DNA of 64,000 nt, from NCBI RefSeq assembly GCF_001619985.1, contig NW_017264195.1:620001-684000 (forward strand), read 5' to 3'. The DNA comes from Xylona heveae TC161. Taxonomy: Eukaryota > Ascomycota > Xylonomycetes > Xylonales > Xylonaceae. Below the pieces are notes generated by a model, which saw nothing but the letters and a program-made list of their open reading frames with translations, was not told the DNA's origin and did not search any database. This document shows positions 46,619 through 58,593 of the stretch, in pieces. How positions within the stretch are numbered: the stretch's first letter is position 1; the number at the start of each line of letters is the position of its first letter. Made by a program: the position numbers and the translations under genes.

Positions 46619-48388
46619 CTAAGAAATGCCCTTCTCATTGTTTCTCATGGTAGTTTCGTACCTGCATTACGGGAAAAAGAAACTGTTAGCCAGCAAGCTT
46701 TTTATAAGATGACCAAACGTAAATGGAGACAAGTTAAAACGGGGAGGGAAGCACAGCTAGTACTGACCGTTTGCCTCTAAATGCCCAAACGCCCCAGTTG
46801 CCACAGGTAATATCTTGAGGGTCCAAATCATTCAAATCCCACCGCAGACTGCTGAACCGGTTCTCGCCAGGCTCCATTAGCAGATCGACCTCACCGCCAA
46901 CCTTTTCCTCAACCCACTTCCAGTCGCGCTCCATGTCCCAGGGCGTGTAGCCCGTTGCCAGAATTGGGACCTTGGTCTCAAGCAGCATAGGAAGAGTCTC
47001 TTCCCACTCCGCTGAGCTTGCAGGGTGACCAAGACCAGGATGGAAAAGCATGAAGCAGTCAAAGTACGGGTCATATGGATAGAACAGGCCTGCACGATGT
47101 AGCGTATGGTAGTATTCCACGAATGTAGTAATCTTGAGTTGATGGCTGATTCGGTCTTCCACAATCGCGCCAAAGGGGTTGCTCGGCGTACGCTCAGGCA
47201 GGGGGAACTCGGCTTCCCGGTTCGCCATGCTCTCTGGGCCGATGAAGATGAGGTGGAAGGATACGCGAGGGAACATGTGCGAGAGCTGTGCCCAGACTTC
47301 GCGCGGGAGAGAAGACTCAGCGCGCGCACCGAGGATGAAGATACGCACGGGAGGCGGGTTTGGTCGCAGCCCCTTGATGTCGCCGCCGGCACCTGTTCGA
47401 GGAGGGTGGAGAGTATAGCGAAGGGCTGTTTCATTCATTATCAATTAGTCCTTGTGAAATGAAAATTGGTTGGTTTATTTTGAGGGATAAATATGAATTA
47501 CGTACCGCTTAAACTCTTGAGTCCTTCAACAGTCAGGCGTCCTCCCTTTTTGAGATTGTATGGACTCAATTCGTGCAAGATACTACCAATAGTAGCAGGA
47601 TATGTGAGAAGGCGAGTCGCCTGCCGCATGCTTCGCTCGTCATTGATTGCGCGAAAGTCGCGCGAGTACATGAATGTGTCCCAGTTAGTCATATTGATCA
47701 AAGCTTCTTCCATTTGAGGACCGGGATATTCGAATTCGGGGAAGAAGCGTCCAGAGCGGAGATCGTGGTCATCCTCGTTAATCTGGCGCAGGGTATCACA
47801 GACTTCGAGATGCGCCTCATAGTCGTCTGCCCAATGCTCCTCACAGCAGTATACGGGAATACCGCAGTCGGGGCATTCAAATCCCACGTGTGCAGGTGGC
47901 AGAGTTTCCGGACCAGTTGCCTTTTTCGCCTCGGGATCTTCAGGGTCCGTAGGAAGTCTGCTCTGATGATGGCTCGGATGAGGGCAGTGCGCATGCTGCT
48001 TGATGAATGCTGCACGCTGTCGTATCTCTGGTGAAGGTGATTTAGAGAAGGGGTGGAAGAGGTTGCCAGGCTTGAGCAATGGGCGGCCGCTGAGTGCGGG
48101 AATGGGCTCTCGCTCCAATCCCCGGGGCGAAGGAATCTCGACGGGCTCATTGGCCGCCGTCTGGCCACGTTGGGGGAAGGTCGACGAAGCCCGCTTCGTA
48201 GACTGAGTCGAATTCAAAGACTGCAAGTGGGTTTTACTTGCAGGAGCACAGTTTCTGCTGTGCTGCTTTGGTTGCGTGGAAATGCATCGTTGGCCAAATT
48301 GTCGTATGGGAGATATAGGAGTAGGAGTTGACCGCGAGAGAGGCCGCAGGTGGGCCAAACACCGCTGGCAGGTATATGCCGAGCGCAT
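46619..48388 (-). CDS. MSS51: Mss51, mitochondrial COX1 translational activator
   Basis: Three exons (48388-47506, 47425-46768, 46661-46619), 527 aa. The N-terminus MRSAYTCQRCLAHLRPLSRS is Arg-rich and acid-free, as expected for mitochondrial import. A MYND-like zinc-binding region follows: CPHPSHH, then FECPDCGIPVYCCEEHWADDYEAHLEVC at about 140-215. The downstream domain has NMTNWDTFMYSRDF, then IFILGARAESSLP, FHLIFIGPES and FMLFHPGLGHP. In yeast Mss51 activates COX1 mRNA translation and couples it to cytochrome oxidase assembly (established knowledge). The last exon encodes only 14 residues. It is needed because the second exon ends at a donor in GKR, and splicing (intron 46662-46767) gives RYETTMRNNEKGIS. 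The open frame extends 8 codons upstream through a TTG, so the first ATG is taken. Confidence 0.92.
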
Positions 48389-48801
48389 TGTTCTGGTCTT
48401 TGCACTCTGCAACGTATGCGCTGATCAATTGATGTCAAGATAATTTAAAACAGAAAGGTTACAGAGTACGAGAGTATAATCTGATGGGCTTCCACGTCAG
48501 CCAATCACAAGCGAGAGAAAAGAGGGAGCTATTTCGGAGCCTCAAAATCTGCTTTTCCATCCACCTCGCCAAAGCTTTACCTTCCCTCCACCCTACTCTC
48601 TACTTTTTCCTCCTTCCATCATCCTCCAAATTTAACCCTTTGCTTCAATGACCCTGAAGCTCTCCCCACAGTCGCCGATTGTCGGTCGATAAGGGGCTCG
48701 CTGAGTGGGAAATAGCTAAATCTATTTTCCTGTTGTTCTGAGGTGATTGAAAAAGAGGGTTTGAGGCCCAGGGGCCGGTCCCTCTACCAATACCGCCCAT
48801 C
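48389..48801. promoter_or_regulatory. Bidirectional promoter region between MSS51 and RSE1
   Basis: The two start codons are 413 bp apart on opposite strands. In the middle, CCACGTCA (48492-48499) is separated by one base from a CCAAT box (48501-48505). An ACGT-core site beside a CCAAT box suggests bZIP or bHLH plus HAP/CBF control. The motifs are seen; their use is inferred. Confidence 0.5.
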
Positions 48802-51800
48802 ATGGCGACGACTTCGTCCATGTTTATGTATTCGTTGACGATACAGCCTCCCACTGCCGTCACGCAAGCTATATTGGGTCAATTCGCAGGAACCAAGGAG
48901 CAGCAGATCATAACCGCGTGCGGTTCTCGTCTGACTCTGCACAGACCCGACCCAACGCAGGGCAAGATTACAGATATTCTTTCGCATGATGTCTTTGGCA
49001 TTGTTCGAACGCTGGCAGCGTTTCGTCTCGCTGGCAGCTCAAAAGGTATGCTCTACTCCCTTCCAACCTCGGAAAGCTACATTTAGTGATGTCTTTTTGA
49101 AGTCTGGGCCACAGCGCGATCGACTTTACTTCCCGCGCCTGCTGGCTGAGCTTAGAGACCAATTTGCAAGCCGAATCGCTTTAAAGAACTGGGCTGAGCG
49201 TGAGAAATAGATTACATTATCGTTGGCTCCGACTCTGGCCGTATAACTATTCTTGAATACGTCCCATCTCAAAACCGTTTCAGCCGGTTACATCTCGAAA
49301 CCTTCGGCAAGTCCGGAGTCCGTCGAGTTGTTCCGGGACAGTATCTCGCTGTCGATCCTAAGGGTAGAGCATGTTTGATTGCATCGGTCGAGAAGAACAA
49401 GCTGGTTTATGTTCTGAACCGCAATGCGCAAGCCGAACTCACTATTTCGTCGCCGCTTGAGGCCCACAAAGCTCAAACACTTGTCTTTGCCATGGTGGGC
49501 ATGGATGTGGGTTATGAGAATCCGGTCTTTGCTGCATTGGAGGTTGATTACTCTGAATCAGACCAGGATCCCACCGGTCAGGCTTATGAAGAATTGGAGA
49601 AATCCCTCGTCTTCTACGAACTCGACCTTGGTCTCAACCATGTCGTTCGCAAATGGTCTGATCCCGTTGACCGGACTGCAAACATGCTTTTCCAAGTTCC
49701 TGGTGGCGCCGATGGTCCAAGTGGAGTTTTGGTGTGCGCTGAGGACAACATCACTTACAGGCACTCCAATCAGGATGCGTTCAGGGTGCCCATCCCTAGA
49801 CGTAAAGGTGTTACAGAAAACCCGGAAAGGAAACGATCCATCACAGCCGGTGTCATGCACAGGATGAAGGGTGCCTTCTTCTTCCTGCTCCAGAGTGAGG
49901 ATGGTGATTTATTCAAGGTGACCATCGACATGGTGGAAGATGACAATGGCCAGGCCACGGGCGAGGTTAGACGGTTGAAGATCAAGTATTTTGACACCGT
50001 GCCAATTGCTACGAGCCTTTGCATCCTCAAAAGCGGTTTCCTCTTCGTCGCCAGCGAGACGGGTAATCATCATTTTTACCAGTTCGAGAAGCTCGGTGAC
50101 GACGATGAGGAGCAGGAGTTTGACAGTGACTCATTCTCTCCTGACATTCATGAACCTTACACCCCCGTCTTCTTCTATCCTCGCCCGCATGAAAATCTCA
50201 ATCTTGTTGAGAGTATCGATTCTATGAATCCTCTGCTGGACTGCAAGGTAGCCAATCTTACAGATGAAGATGCCCCCCAGATCTATTCCATTTGCGGCAC
50301 AGGAGCTCGCAGTACTTTCCGTACATTGAAGCACGGTCTGCAAGTATCCGAAATCGTTGAATCGGAACTGCCAAGTGTTCCCTCGGCTGTGTGGACTACC
50401 AAACTCACTCAGAACGATGAATTCGACGCCTATATCATTTTGTCGTTCACGAATGGAACGCTTGTACTTAGCATTGGCGAAACCGTTGAGGAGGTTACAG
50501 ATACTGGATTCCTGTCCTCGGCACCAACGCTTGCTGTGCAACAGCTGGGCGAGGATGCTCTCATTCAAGTCCATCCCAAGGGCATCCGGCATATCCGCGC
50601 CGATAGGCGCGTCAACGAGTGGCCAGCTCCTCAGCATCGGTCCATTGTTGCTGCCACCACCAACGAGAGACAAGTCGCTATTGCACTGAGCTCTGGAGAG
50701 ATTGTTTACTTCGAGATGGACAGTGATGGCTCATTGGCGGAGTATGACGAAAAACGTGAGATGAGTGGTACTGTCACATGTCTTAGCCTCGGAGAAGTGC
50801 CTGAAGGTCGAGTGCGGAGCCCATTCCTTGCTGTCGGCTGCGATGACTCGACTGTGCGAATCCTTAGTTTAGATCCGGATTCGACTCTTGAGAATAAGTC
50901 CGTGCAAGCGCTGACCTCCGCCCCTTCCGCTCTGTCTATCATGTCTATGGCGGATTCTTCCTCGGGTGGATCGACCCTCTATCTCCACATTGGATTGTAT
51001 TCTGGTGTCTACCTACGAACTGTCCTTGATGAAGTGACTGGAGAACTCTCGGATACAAGGACTCGCTTCCTGGGTCCCAAGCCGGTCAAACTGTTCAGAG
51101 TCTTGGTGAAGGGCCAGACATCAGTACTTGCACTGAGTTCTCGGCCATGGCTGGGTTACTCTGATCTGCAGACGAAGAGCTTCATGCTCACACCTCTTGA
51201 CTATGTCGGTCTCGAATGGGGTTGGAACTTTAGCAGCGAGCAATGTTTGGAGGGTATGGTCGGCATTCAAGGCCAGAATCTCAGGTAATGCAACCCTCTC
51301 AACTCACGTCCCTGTGTTTTTGATCGGTGTATTTCTTGCATAACTATGATGAGAACTCTTTGTACTCTGCTTATGCCCATTGGCAATGAGGAGTCAACTA
51401 AATTTTTTCCAATTGTTCCTACTGAAGTTTATTGCTATTTTCTTCTTAACTGGCATAGTCTCCTGTTAAGCATACCTGATCTGACGATCTTCTAGGATCT
51501 TCTCTATCGAGAACCTCTCCAGTAACCTCCTGCAAGAGAGCATACCTCTCACTTATACACCTCGCCACTTTGTTCGACATCCCGAACAGCCTTTGTTCTA
51601 CGTTATTGAATCAGACAACAATGTTTTGTCACCGGCTACCAAGGAGCGATTATTAAATGACCCTGCGAAACCTGTCGTTAACGGAGATGCTACGGTCTTG
51701 CCTCCTGAGGATTTTGGATACCCCCGAGGACAGGGTCATTGGGCCTCTTGTGTTCAAATTGTCGATCCTGTCAGTGGCAAAGAAGTTGTCAAGTCCTTCG

Positions 51801-52931
51801 AGCTGGAGGAGAATGAGGCAGCAATCAGTGTTGCTGTTGTATCCTTTTCCAGTCAGGATGACGAACCTTTCTTAGTTGTTGGCACAGGAAAAGACATGGT
51901 GGTAAATCCGAGGTCATTCACCTGTGGCTTTATTCACGTCTACCGCTTCCAAGATGAAGGGAGAGACCTGGAATTCATCCACAAAACCAAAGTCGAAGAG
52001 CTACCGTACGCACTCCTTGCCTTCCAGGGCCGAATGCTCGCTGGCGTTGGACCAAATTTACGCATCTTCGACCTTGGTATGCGTCAGCTTCTGCGAAAAG
52101 CACAGGTGCAGGCTGTTCCAAACCTCATTGTGGGGCTTTCGACTCAGGGTAGCAGGATTATTGTCAGTGATGTTCAGGAGAGTGTCGTCTATGTGGTCTA
52201 CAAGTTCCAGGAGAACCGACTGATTCCGTTTGTGGACGATTCCATTGCTCGATGGACCACATGCACGGCCATGGTCGACTATGAAACCGTTGCTGGTGGC
52301 GACAAGTTTGGCAATATTTGGCTCCTTCGTTGCCCTCAGAAAGCATCTGAAGAGGCCGATGAGGAAGGCTCGGGTGCTCATCTTATTCATGAACGAGCCT
52401 ATCTTCAGGGCACGCCGAACCGGTTGGCTCTGATGGCACACTACTATTCGCAAGATATCCCGACGAGTGTTCACAAGACGCAACTCGTCGCGGGAGGTCG
52501 GGATTTGCTTCTGTGGAGTGGACTGCAGGGTACCCTCGGCATATTGGTTCCTTTTGTCGGCCGTGAAGACGTCGACTTCTTCCAGACGCTGGAACAGCAC
52601 ATGCGGACTGAGGATGCTCCGCTGGCTGGAAGAGATCACCTGATATATCGCAGCTATTATGCGCCCGTTAAAGGCGCCATTGATGGAGACTGTGAGTTCT
52701 TGCTAATCCTCACTTTGATGCAATAACTCTAGCTAATTTTCGTCGGCAGTATGCGAACGCTATACTCTTCTACCAACTGACAAGAAGTTGATGATTGCTG
52801 CCGAACTTGACCGTTCTGTTCGTGAGATCGAGCGCAAGATTTCGGTATGTTTCGAGTGCCTCTTTTCTTAAACTAGAACGTTTGGCTAATATTTTTTTCA
52901 TTAGGATATGCGCACTCGTGTAGCATATTAA
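48802..52931 (+). CDS. RSE1: Rse1 / SF3B3, splicing factor 3b 130-kDa subunit
   Basis: Five exons: 48802-49045, 49211-51284, 51496-52691, 52750-52844 and 52905-52931; 1211 aa, the normal size. The protein starts [20 protein letters not shown] and has the three-propeller DDB1/CPSF160/SF3b130 fold: TRTELHR-like [10 protein letters not shown], then [41 protein letters not shown], and the C-terminal [26 protein letters not shown] and [10 protein letters not shown]3b130 is part of the U2 snRNP and supports branch-site recognition (established knowledge). The last exon is only 9 codons. Introns 1 and 2 are 165 and 211 bp, against about 60 for the rest of the window, and intron 2 contains a C/D box snoRNA (listed separately). 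It shares a short divergent promoter with MSS51. Confidence 0.95.
51336..51435 (+). ncRNA. C/D box snoRNA in RSE1 intron 2 (18S Am541 type, like yeast snR41 / human SNORD62)
   Basis: A canonical C box ATGATGA lies at 51346-51352 and a D box CTGA at 51422-51425, with a C'-like ATGAGGA at 51386-51392. The flanks TTGCATAACT and AGTTTATTGC pair (AACT with AGTT next to the boxes, then an interrupted outer helix), the expected terminal stem. The 13 nt at 51408-51420 are perfectly complementary to the conserved 18S rRNA sequence AGGAACAATTGGA. By the D-box-plus-five rule the methylated residue is the fourth base of that sequence. Counting along the yeast 18S sequence from memory, it corresponds to Am541, guided there by snR41 (human Am590, SNORD62). 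A D' guide is not obvious. It lies wholly inside a 211-bp intron, so it is probably released from the debranched lariat. Confidence 0.85.
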
Positions 52932-53524
52932 TCAATTAATTCTGTTTTATTTCCAGGGTAATACCCACAGCCCTGGTCGACTAGTTTCTTTTTCATTCGG
53001 CCAAAATCCGACTTTCGTCACCTTACTATGTCAGGGATGGCTTGGTTCTTTATAGCTCAATGGGTGCGTTCTTTGTTACGGATAGGATAATACGGCAAAA
53101 GATTTCCTTTCGCTAGACGTTATTTATATATCAAAAGGTGATGATGAAATGATTCAATGAATAGTGTTACCAAAGTTCGTTCTTCATGATTATTTACGTC
53201 GTTACTAAGAGCTAAGTTACTTCTCTTGCTCCATGAATGAGCGGCGAGAACGAAAGTTGTATAGGCCACACCTCTGCCTAGTGGGACGCTCTTGAATAAA
53301 GAAAAGTGCAATTCTTTTTTAAAAAGACCGCTATGTTAATGCTGCGCTATGCTAGAGAATGCGAATGAAGCCATACGTTTCTCCTGTCCTCCCAAGAATT
53401 CGATAAAAAAACCCTTAAAGCAAATGAAACAGTACTATCAGCGTGGACAGCGCTATGTATACTGCGGCAATCTTTTGAAAAAGAAAAGAAAAGAAAAGAA
53501 ATGCAACGAAACAAATGGGGGCGG
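52932..53524. other. Convergent intergenic region (RSE1 and Usa1-like 3' ends)
   Basis: About 590 bp, AT-rich, containing both 3' UTRs. A purine-rich AAAG-type simple stretch sits at about 53478-53500. No gene is visible. Confidence 0.5.
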
Positions 53525-56228
53525 TCAAGTAGAAGATTCTCCGACGGGCGCAGCGGATGGGCCAGGAGAAGAAGCAACAACTCCAGGCTCCGAAGCCGAA
53601 GAGATAGTTGCATTGCCAGCCTCAACATTGTTGCTCTCAGGACCATCATTCGTGGCGCCAGCTTGAGTCGAGTCCTGTTCTTGCTGCTCCCGATCATGTT
53701 CTTGTTGCTCGCGCTCCCGCCTTTCTCTTTCGTCACGCTCTTGGCGCTCACGTTCACGCTCTTCAGCTCTTCGAACAGCAGCCACAGCTTCTTCTCTTGC
53801 GGCAACTTGTCTTTCCCCCACGCCGGGAATCAGACTACCCAAAAATAGTACAAGGGCTCGCTCAACGCGTCGGATTTGTCCCATAATCCTACCACGATCA
53901 TGCTGTTGTCGCGCACGTAAAAGTCGAGCCGCAGCCTCTCGAGGATCAGGTTCTCGACGAGGCCGTCCTTGACCTTCTTCTTCTTCTTCCTCTTCTTCTT
54001 CTCCCTCCGCATCGAAATCCTCATCCGCGTTTTCCGCCCCAAACGGAACCAGACCTTCAATGTGCCTTCGTATAGGGTCCCAGAGTGCTTGCCGGATGTG
54101 GTTGAATACACCTATCTGGATGGAAAAAACCAGCATGGTGGCGAGGAATAGCATAATCACGCGCATCCAACCGCCGCTTGACGTGAGAAAAAGGATGACG
54201 CCAATGAGACGGATTAATAGCCAGAGATGGCCGCCGATGGGCAGAATGATACGCATGAGCTCTCGACCCCCTCCTCGATTCTGCGCTTGAGCTCGGGCTT
54301 GGGCTTGAGCTTGGGCTTGACCCACAACGTTGTCAACTTGAGCGTGCTGTTGTTGCAATTGCTGTGCCTGGATCCGTTGTTGAATCGCGCCATTACCGCG
54401 GGTACGATTGATCAGCTCATTTGCATTATTGAGTATTTGCTGATGCAGCTGGGCTGGATCCGGTACAGGAACGACTGCTGGCCCGCGAGCGAAGGGTTGA
54501 GCGAGAGGTACTTGATGATGAACCGGCTGACCATTTCCTGGTATGGGAGAAGCGTAGATGCCCCCTGACGGAGGTAGTACCAATGCATGTGGGGCATCCG
54601 GGGAAGAGAGAAGGTAGACAGTTGCTGGATCTGGGGCAGTGGGGACATTTGCCGAAGGAGCTGATTGGCTTTGCTGCATCGGCTGAGAAGATGGAGGTCG
54701 GCTTGATGTTTGAGATGGATCAGGAAGTCTACTTAGCATATTTCGAATCATGTCTGCCCGGGTCGACAGATCGTTTATTCGCTGATTGAGATTGGTAAGG
54801 GTTTGCTGTAACTGTTGATGACTAGCTGCTCCGGGGTGCTGCCGTGCATCGTTAATCTCGCGATCCAGGGGTAGCTGATTGCGTGCTACAAGGTTTTCCA
54901 GATTAGTTATCCGACGGCTTAAAGATAGTAAAGCTTCGAACAAGTGCTGGACCTGTGGATGATTCGCCTGAGTATGTGCATGACCTAGAGGAGCATGCTG
55001 CTCTGCTGGCCGTTGGTATTGTGGGAACGGATGATGTCCCCCTAGACCTTGCCCAATTGCCGGGACTGCGATAGGAGTATTGCCCAAGCCAGGCAGCGGT
55101 ATACGGGGAGATGCCGATCTTCCGTCAAGTCCCAGGAGAGGGTTATTCCCTGCCATGTGAGGAATCACTGTAGTACTCTCATTTACAACAAAAGCAAAGC
55201 CGTTTGGGCCCTGACCTTGTGCGTTTAAATGAGTAGCCGGCCCCGGAGGTAATGTACCAGGCTGTGGTTGTGCTTCAAACGGCGCATGTTGCTGTGGTTG
55301 TTGGTGGGATGCGGTTGACCCTGCTAGTGGTGGTGCTCCACCAGTACCATTTGAATTGCTCTGCGAAATCCCATGGAGGCCTGCAGAGGCACGAGCTTGC
55401 TGCTGGTCGCTAACGCGCTGCTGAAATGTAGGCTGTGCACTCTGCCCCGGGTGCTGGTAGCTTGGATATCCACGGGGTTGTACTTGTGGCGGCTGGCCAG
55501 TTGGCCCAGAAATAGTAATTTGCGGTTGTGGATGCTGCTGGTTTAGCGTTGCGAGTTGCTGATTAAGTATGTTTTGCAAATTGGGAGGCAAGTTGGCTTG
55601 AAAATGCGTCAGAATTGGACCGTGAGGTAAAGGCACGTTATTGTAAGCCCGATGGTTAGGCTGGTGTATCGTTGATCCGGTAGCTGCCGGCACTTGTGGG
55701 AGAGGCGCTCCTGGTGCGACTGAAGGACGATCTTGGGCGCCCAATGCCGGAGGAATAGGGGAAACGGCTCGGGCAGGACTAGGTGAACTAGAAGGGCCAT
55801 CCTCAGAGCGATCAGGTCGAAGCACAAGATGCAGCTTGTGAGATATAGGATCGTTAATCTAGGGCTGACGTTAGCAGAATGGATTAATTGATCATCCGGA
55901 TGGTGCATAGACGTACTGCTTGTTGTCCGAAGACATCTAGCATCGTATCGGTATCCCTGGCTAACAGTCGCCCCTGGTATATCAGCCGTTGTCGCTCAGC
56001 AACTGGCTTTGATGGTATTGCATCTCTGATCTTCTCCTTGAGTTGGCCTACAGTGGTCGAGATCGGTAGGGAAGGGAAGGACAGCTGCGATGGAACCTCC
56101 AATGTAGATGGCGAGAGCACATGAAGGAACATTGTCGGAGGCGTCGAAGACGAGAAAGATTCGGATTCAGGATTGTCATCAGGTGGAACAGGTCCCGGAT
56201 ATGAATTTGGCCCTGGAGATGAAGCCAT
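53525..56228 (-). CDS. Ubiquitin-like domain plus two-TM protein, Usa1/Herp-like ERAD factor
   Basis: Two exons (56228-55917 and 55858-53525) across a 58-bp GTACGT...CCCTAG intron; 881 aa. A ubiquitin-like domain covers about residues 33-117 (FLHVLSPSTLEVP, TVGQLKEKIRDAIP, RQRLIYQGRLLARDTDTMLDV). About 300 residues of Pro/Gln/His-rich low complexity follow, then a helical segment (LSLSRRITNLENLVARNQL) and an Ala-Gln dipeptide run. Two adjacent TM segments lie at about 640-690 (WLLIRLIGVILFLTSS and VIMLFLATMLVFSIQIGVF). The C-terminus has a poly-Glu run and a long Arg/Glu coiled coil. UBL plus paired TM segments is the layout of Herp in animals and Usa1 in yeast, which scaffold the Hrd1 ubiquitin ligase at the ER. 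Assignment rests on this architecture, not on residue identity. It diverges from PSD1. Confidence 0.75.
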
Positions 56229-56838
56229 GGCGAGCTGTAAATATTTGCCACCGATGACCTGAAAACAGGTAAATAAAGCTCAAATTTGGAGGTGAGCGGA
56301 GGACAACAGCTCCTTGGGGGCGGAAAAGGAACGAAGTTGGTGAGATGAGCGCCTTGGGCCTGTACGGAAGCTAACAACAAACATTAGGCAGGTATTATTA
56401 TGAAAGCTCCCCAGAAAGAAGGGATGGACCAAATGAAGGCTTTGTAAATCAGAAAAATCCTCAAGACTGCATGAAAGCCATGAGCGAGAGCTCAACGGCC
56501 GAATGGACAAATATCCTCTGGAGTTACGAAGTACAGGACTATATGCATTTATGGTTCGTATGGACTCCCGTAGTCATTATGGAGTTGCCGTGGGGTTTTT
56601 CGTGCAAGGGCCTCTGGTAGTTTATATAAACTTTGGGACGTCATATCCATCAGCCTATACAGGTATTACTGATTATCCTGAACGAATTCGATCTGGCAAA
56701 TCCATTCTCCTAACTTAGTTTGTGCATAGGGTGTCTGTAAAGGCTGATTTAACATCACAGAGCGACATAATTCTCGTTACTTTGCTCGGTCTGGCTGGAT
56801 GCTCTGATCCAATTGCTTGTTTCAATCAAGTCTGAGCC
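56229..56838. promoter_or_regulatory. Divergent intergenic region (Usa1-like gene / PSD1)
   Basis: The 610 bp between the two start codons should hold both promoters. A 71-codon frame at 56503-56718 has no coding character. No inositol-response element was recognised. Confidence 0.45.
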
Positions 56839-58593
56839 ATGGCGGCGTCCCGCGTCGGACGGCATTGCTTTCTGCCATGCCAAGCTGCGTTACATAACCG
56901 TGTGTACGCCAACAGATGGATATCATCGTTGAACGCCACGGGACGATCTCCTTTTATCCTCCTCTCTTGCGCTCACAATGCTCGCACCTTCACATTTTCC
57001 TCGCGCCGGCTTGATCAGCGACAAAAGGAGACATTCCGGTCTCGGCTTGCAGCTGCTTTGAAGCGTACAAAAATACAATGGTATCCTATACCAGTAGGTC
57101 TTGGTATAGGTTTCCTCGGCCTCCTTCAATTTTACAAGGTGCGAGAGCGAGAAGGACAGCGGAGTATCGAGGGTGGCTCTTTTCCAGCTGGAGATGAAGA
57201 CCAGCCCCCGAAGAGGAGGAAGATCAGGCCAAGCGGGCCATGGTGAGCGACATTAGATTACATTGTGAATTTTATGGTTCAGGCTGACCACTACCTCAAG
57301 GCAAGTCCAGATCATGTCGACTCTTCCTCTCAAAGCGGTCTCGCGGCTTTGGGGATGGTTCAATGGGTTAGAGATACCTTACTACCTTCGAGTACCCGGC
57401 TTTAGACTATATTCCTGGATATTTGGCGTCAAGTATGTTCCCTTATTCTGAACAAGTCCGCGCCTACTTTCTCACATTTTGGCAGCTTGTCTGAAGTGTC
57501 AGAGCCGGACCTTCACGTTTACCCAAATCTTGCGTCGTTCTTTTATAGAACCCTTAAGCCTGGCGTGCGCCCGCTAGATCCAGATCACAACGCTCTGCTT
57601 TCTCCCGCAGATGGCCGCATTCTGCAGTATGGAATGATTCAAGAGGGCGAAGTCGAGCAGGTAAAAGGCATGACTTATAGCCTGGATGGGCTTCTGGGCC
57701 AGAAGCCTCCAGGTGAATCTGAACATGACTCGGTGCCTGGAGCCCCAAAGCAAAGCAATTCCAGGAGCAGACATGGTGAGGAGGAATTAATCAAAGCTGA
57801 TGAGGAGTTTGCCCGCTTGAATGGCATATCTTACACGCTCCCAAACATGTTCTCTGGCCCACAGAAGGCTGGGCAGCCGACGGAATCTGTAGATGCGTCA
57901 ATGGAAGCTACAAATTCAGCCGTAGCTGAGGTTCGTGCTGACCTTGCCCTTGGAGATACTTCTTCCCATTGGTACGCTCCATATGATGCAAAGCCTCACC
58001 ACGCGCTGTACTTTGTAGTCGTCTATCTCGCTCCTGGAGACTATCATAGATTCCATTCGCCGTGCTCTTGGGTAGCGGAACGGCGCCGACATTTTGCTGG
58101 CGAGCTCTACAGTGTCTCTCCGTATTTACAGCGAACCTTACCTGGCCTCTTCACACTTAACGAGCGTGTAGTTCTACTCGGCCGGTGGCGCTGGGGCTTT
58201 TTTAGCTTCACTCCCGTTGGAGCTACGAACGTTGGTTCGATTGTAATCAACTTTGATCGAGAGTTGCGGACCAATAGTCTTCTCACGGATACAGCAGCTG
58301 ATCGAGCAGCTGCAGAAGCTGCTAAGCGTGGCGAGCCCTATTCTGGGTTTTCAGAAGCCACTTATGCGCCTGCGAGCAGGGTCCTAGGGGGTCATGCCCT
58401 GACCCGAGGAGAGGAGATGGGTGGTTTCCAGCTCGGCAGCACTGTTGTTCTTGTTTTCGAAGCGCCAAAAGGTAAGAGAAGGAGCTTTGATGAAGGATGG
58501 CAAGGAGGTGAAAGAAAAGGAGGATGGAGATGGGCAGTGGAACAAGGTCAAAAGGTCAAAGTTGGACAAGCGCTTGGTTATGTTGATGAATGA
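56839..58593 (+). CDS. PSD1: Phosphatidylserine decarboxylase proenzyme, mitochondrial
   Basis: Three exons (56839-57242, 57301-57432, 57486-58593), 547 aa. The N-terminus is a basic mitochondrial presequence (MAASRVGRHCFLPCQAALHN) followed by an inner-membrane TM segment at about 82-100 (YPIPVGLGIGFLGLLQFY). The catalytic part shows VSRLWGWFNGLEIPYYLR, the Asp of LSPADGRIL, the His-rich DYHRFHSP, and the self-cleavage motif LGST at residues 495-498, where Ser497 becomes the pyruvoyl group of the alpha chain. It makes phosphatidylethanolamine from phosphatidylserine at the inner membrane (established knowledge). Relative to bacterial enzymes there is a hydrophilic insertion at about 250-330. 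Both introns (58 and 53 bp) split codons cleanly, giving GPWQVQIMSTLP and GVNLSEVSEP. Confidence 0.95.

Noticed and set aside
49086-49149. A second possible C/D snoRNA in RSE1 intron 1: GTGATGT followed by CTGA, with an upstream guide matching 18S CCAGCAGCCGCGG at 12 of 13 positions
   Set aside because: The C box departs from consensus, no terminal stem forms next to the boxes, and the guide has an internal mismatch. Probably chance.
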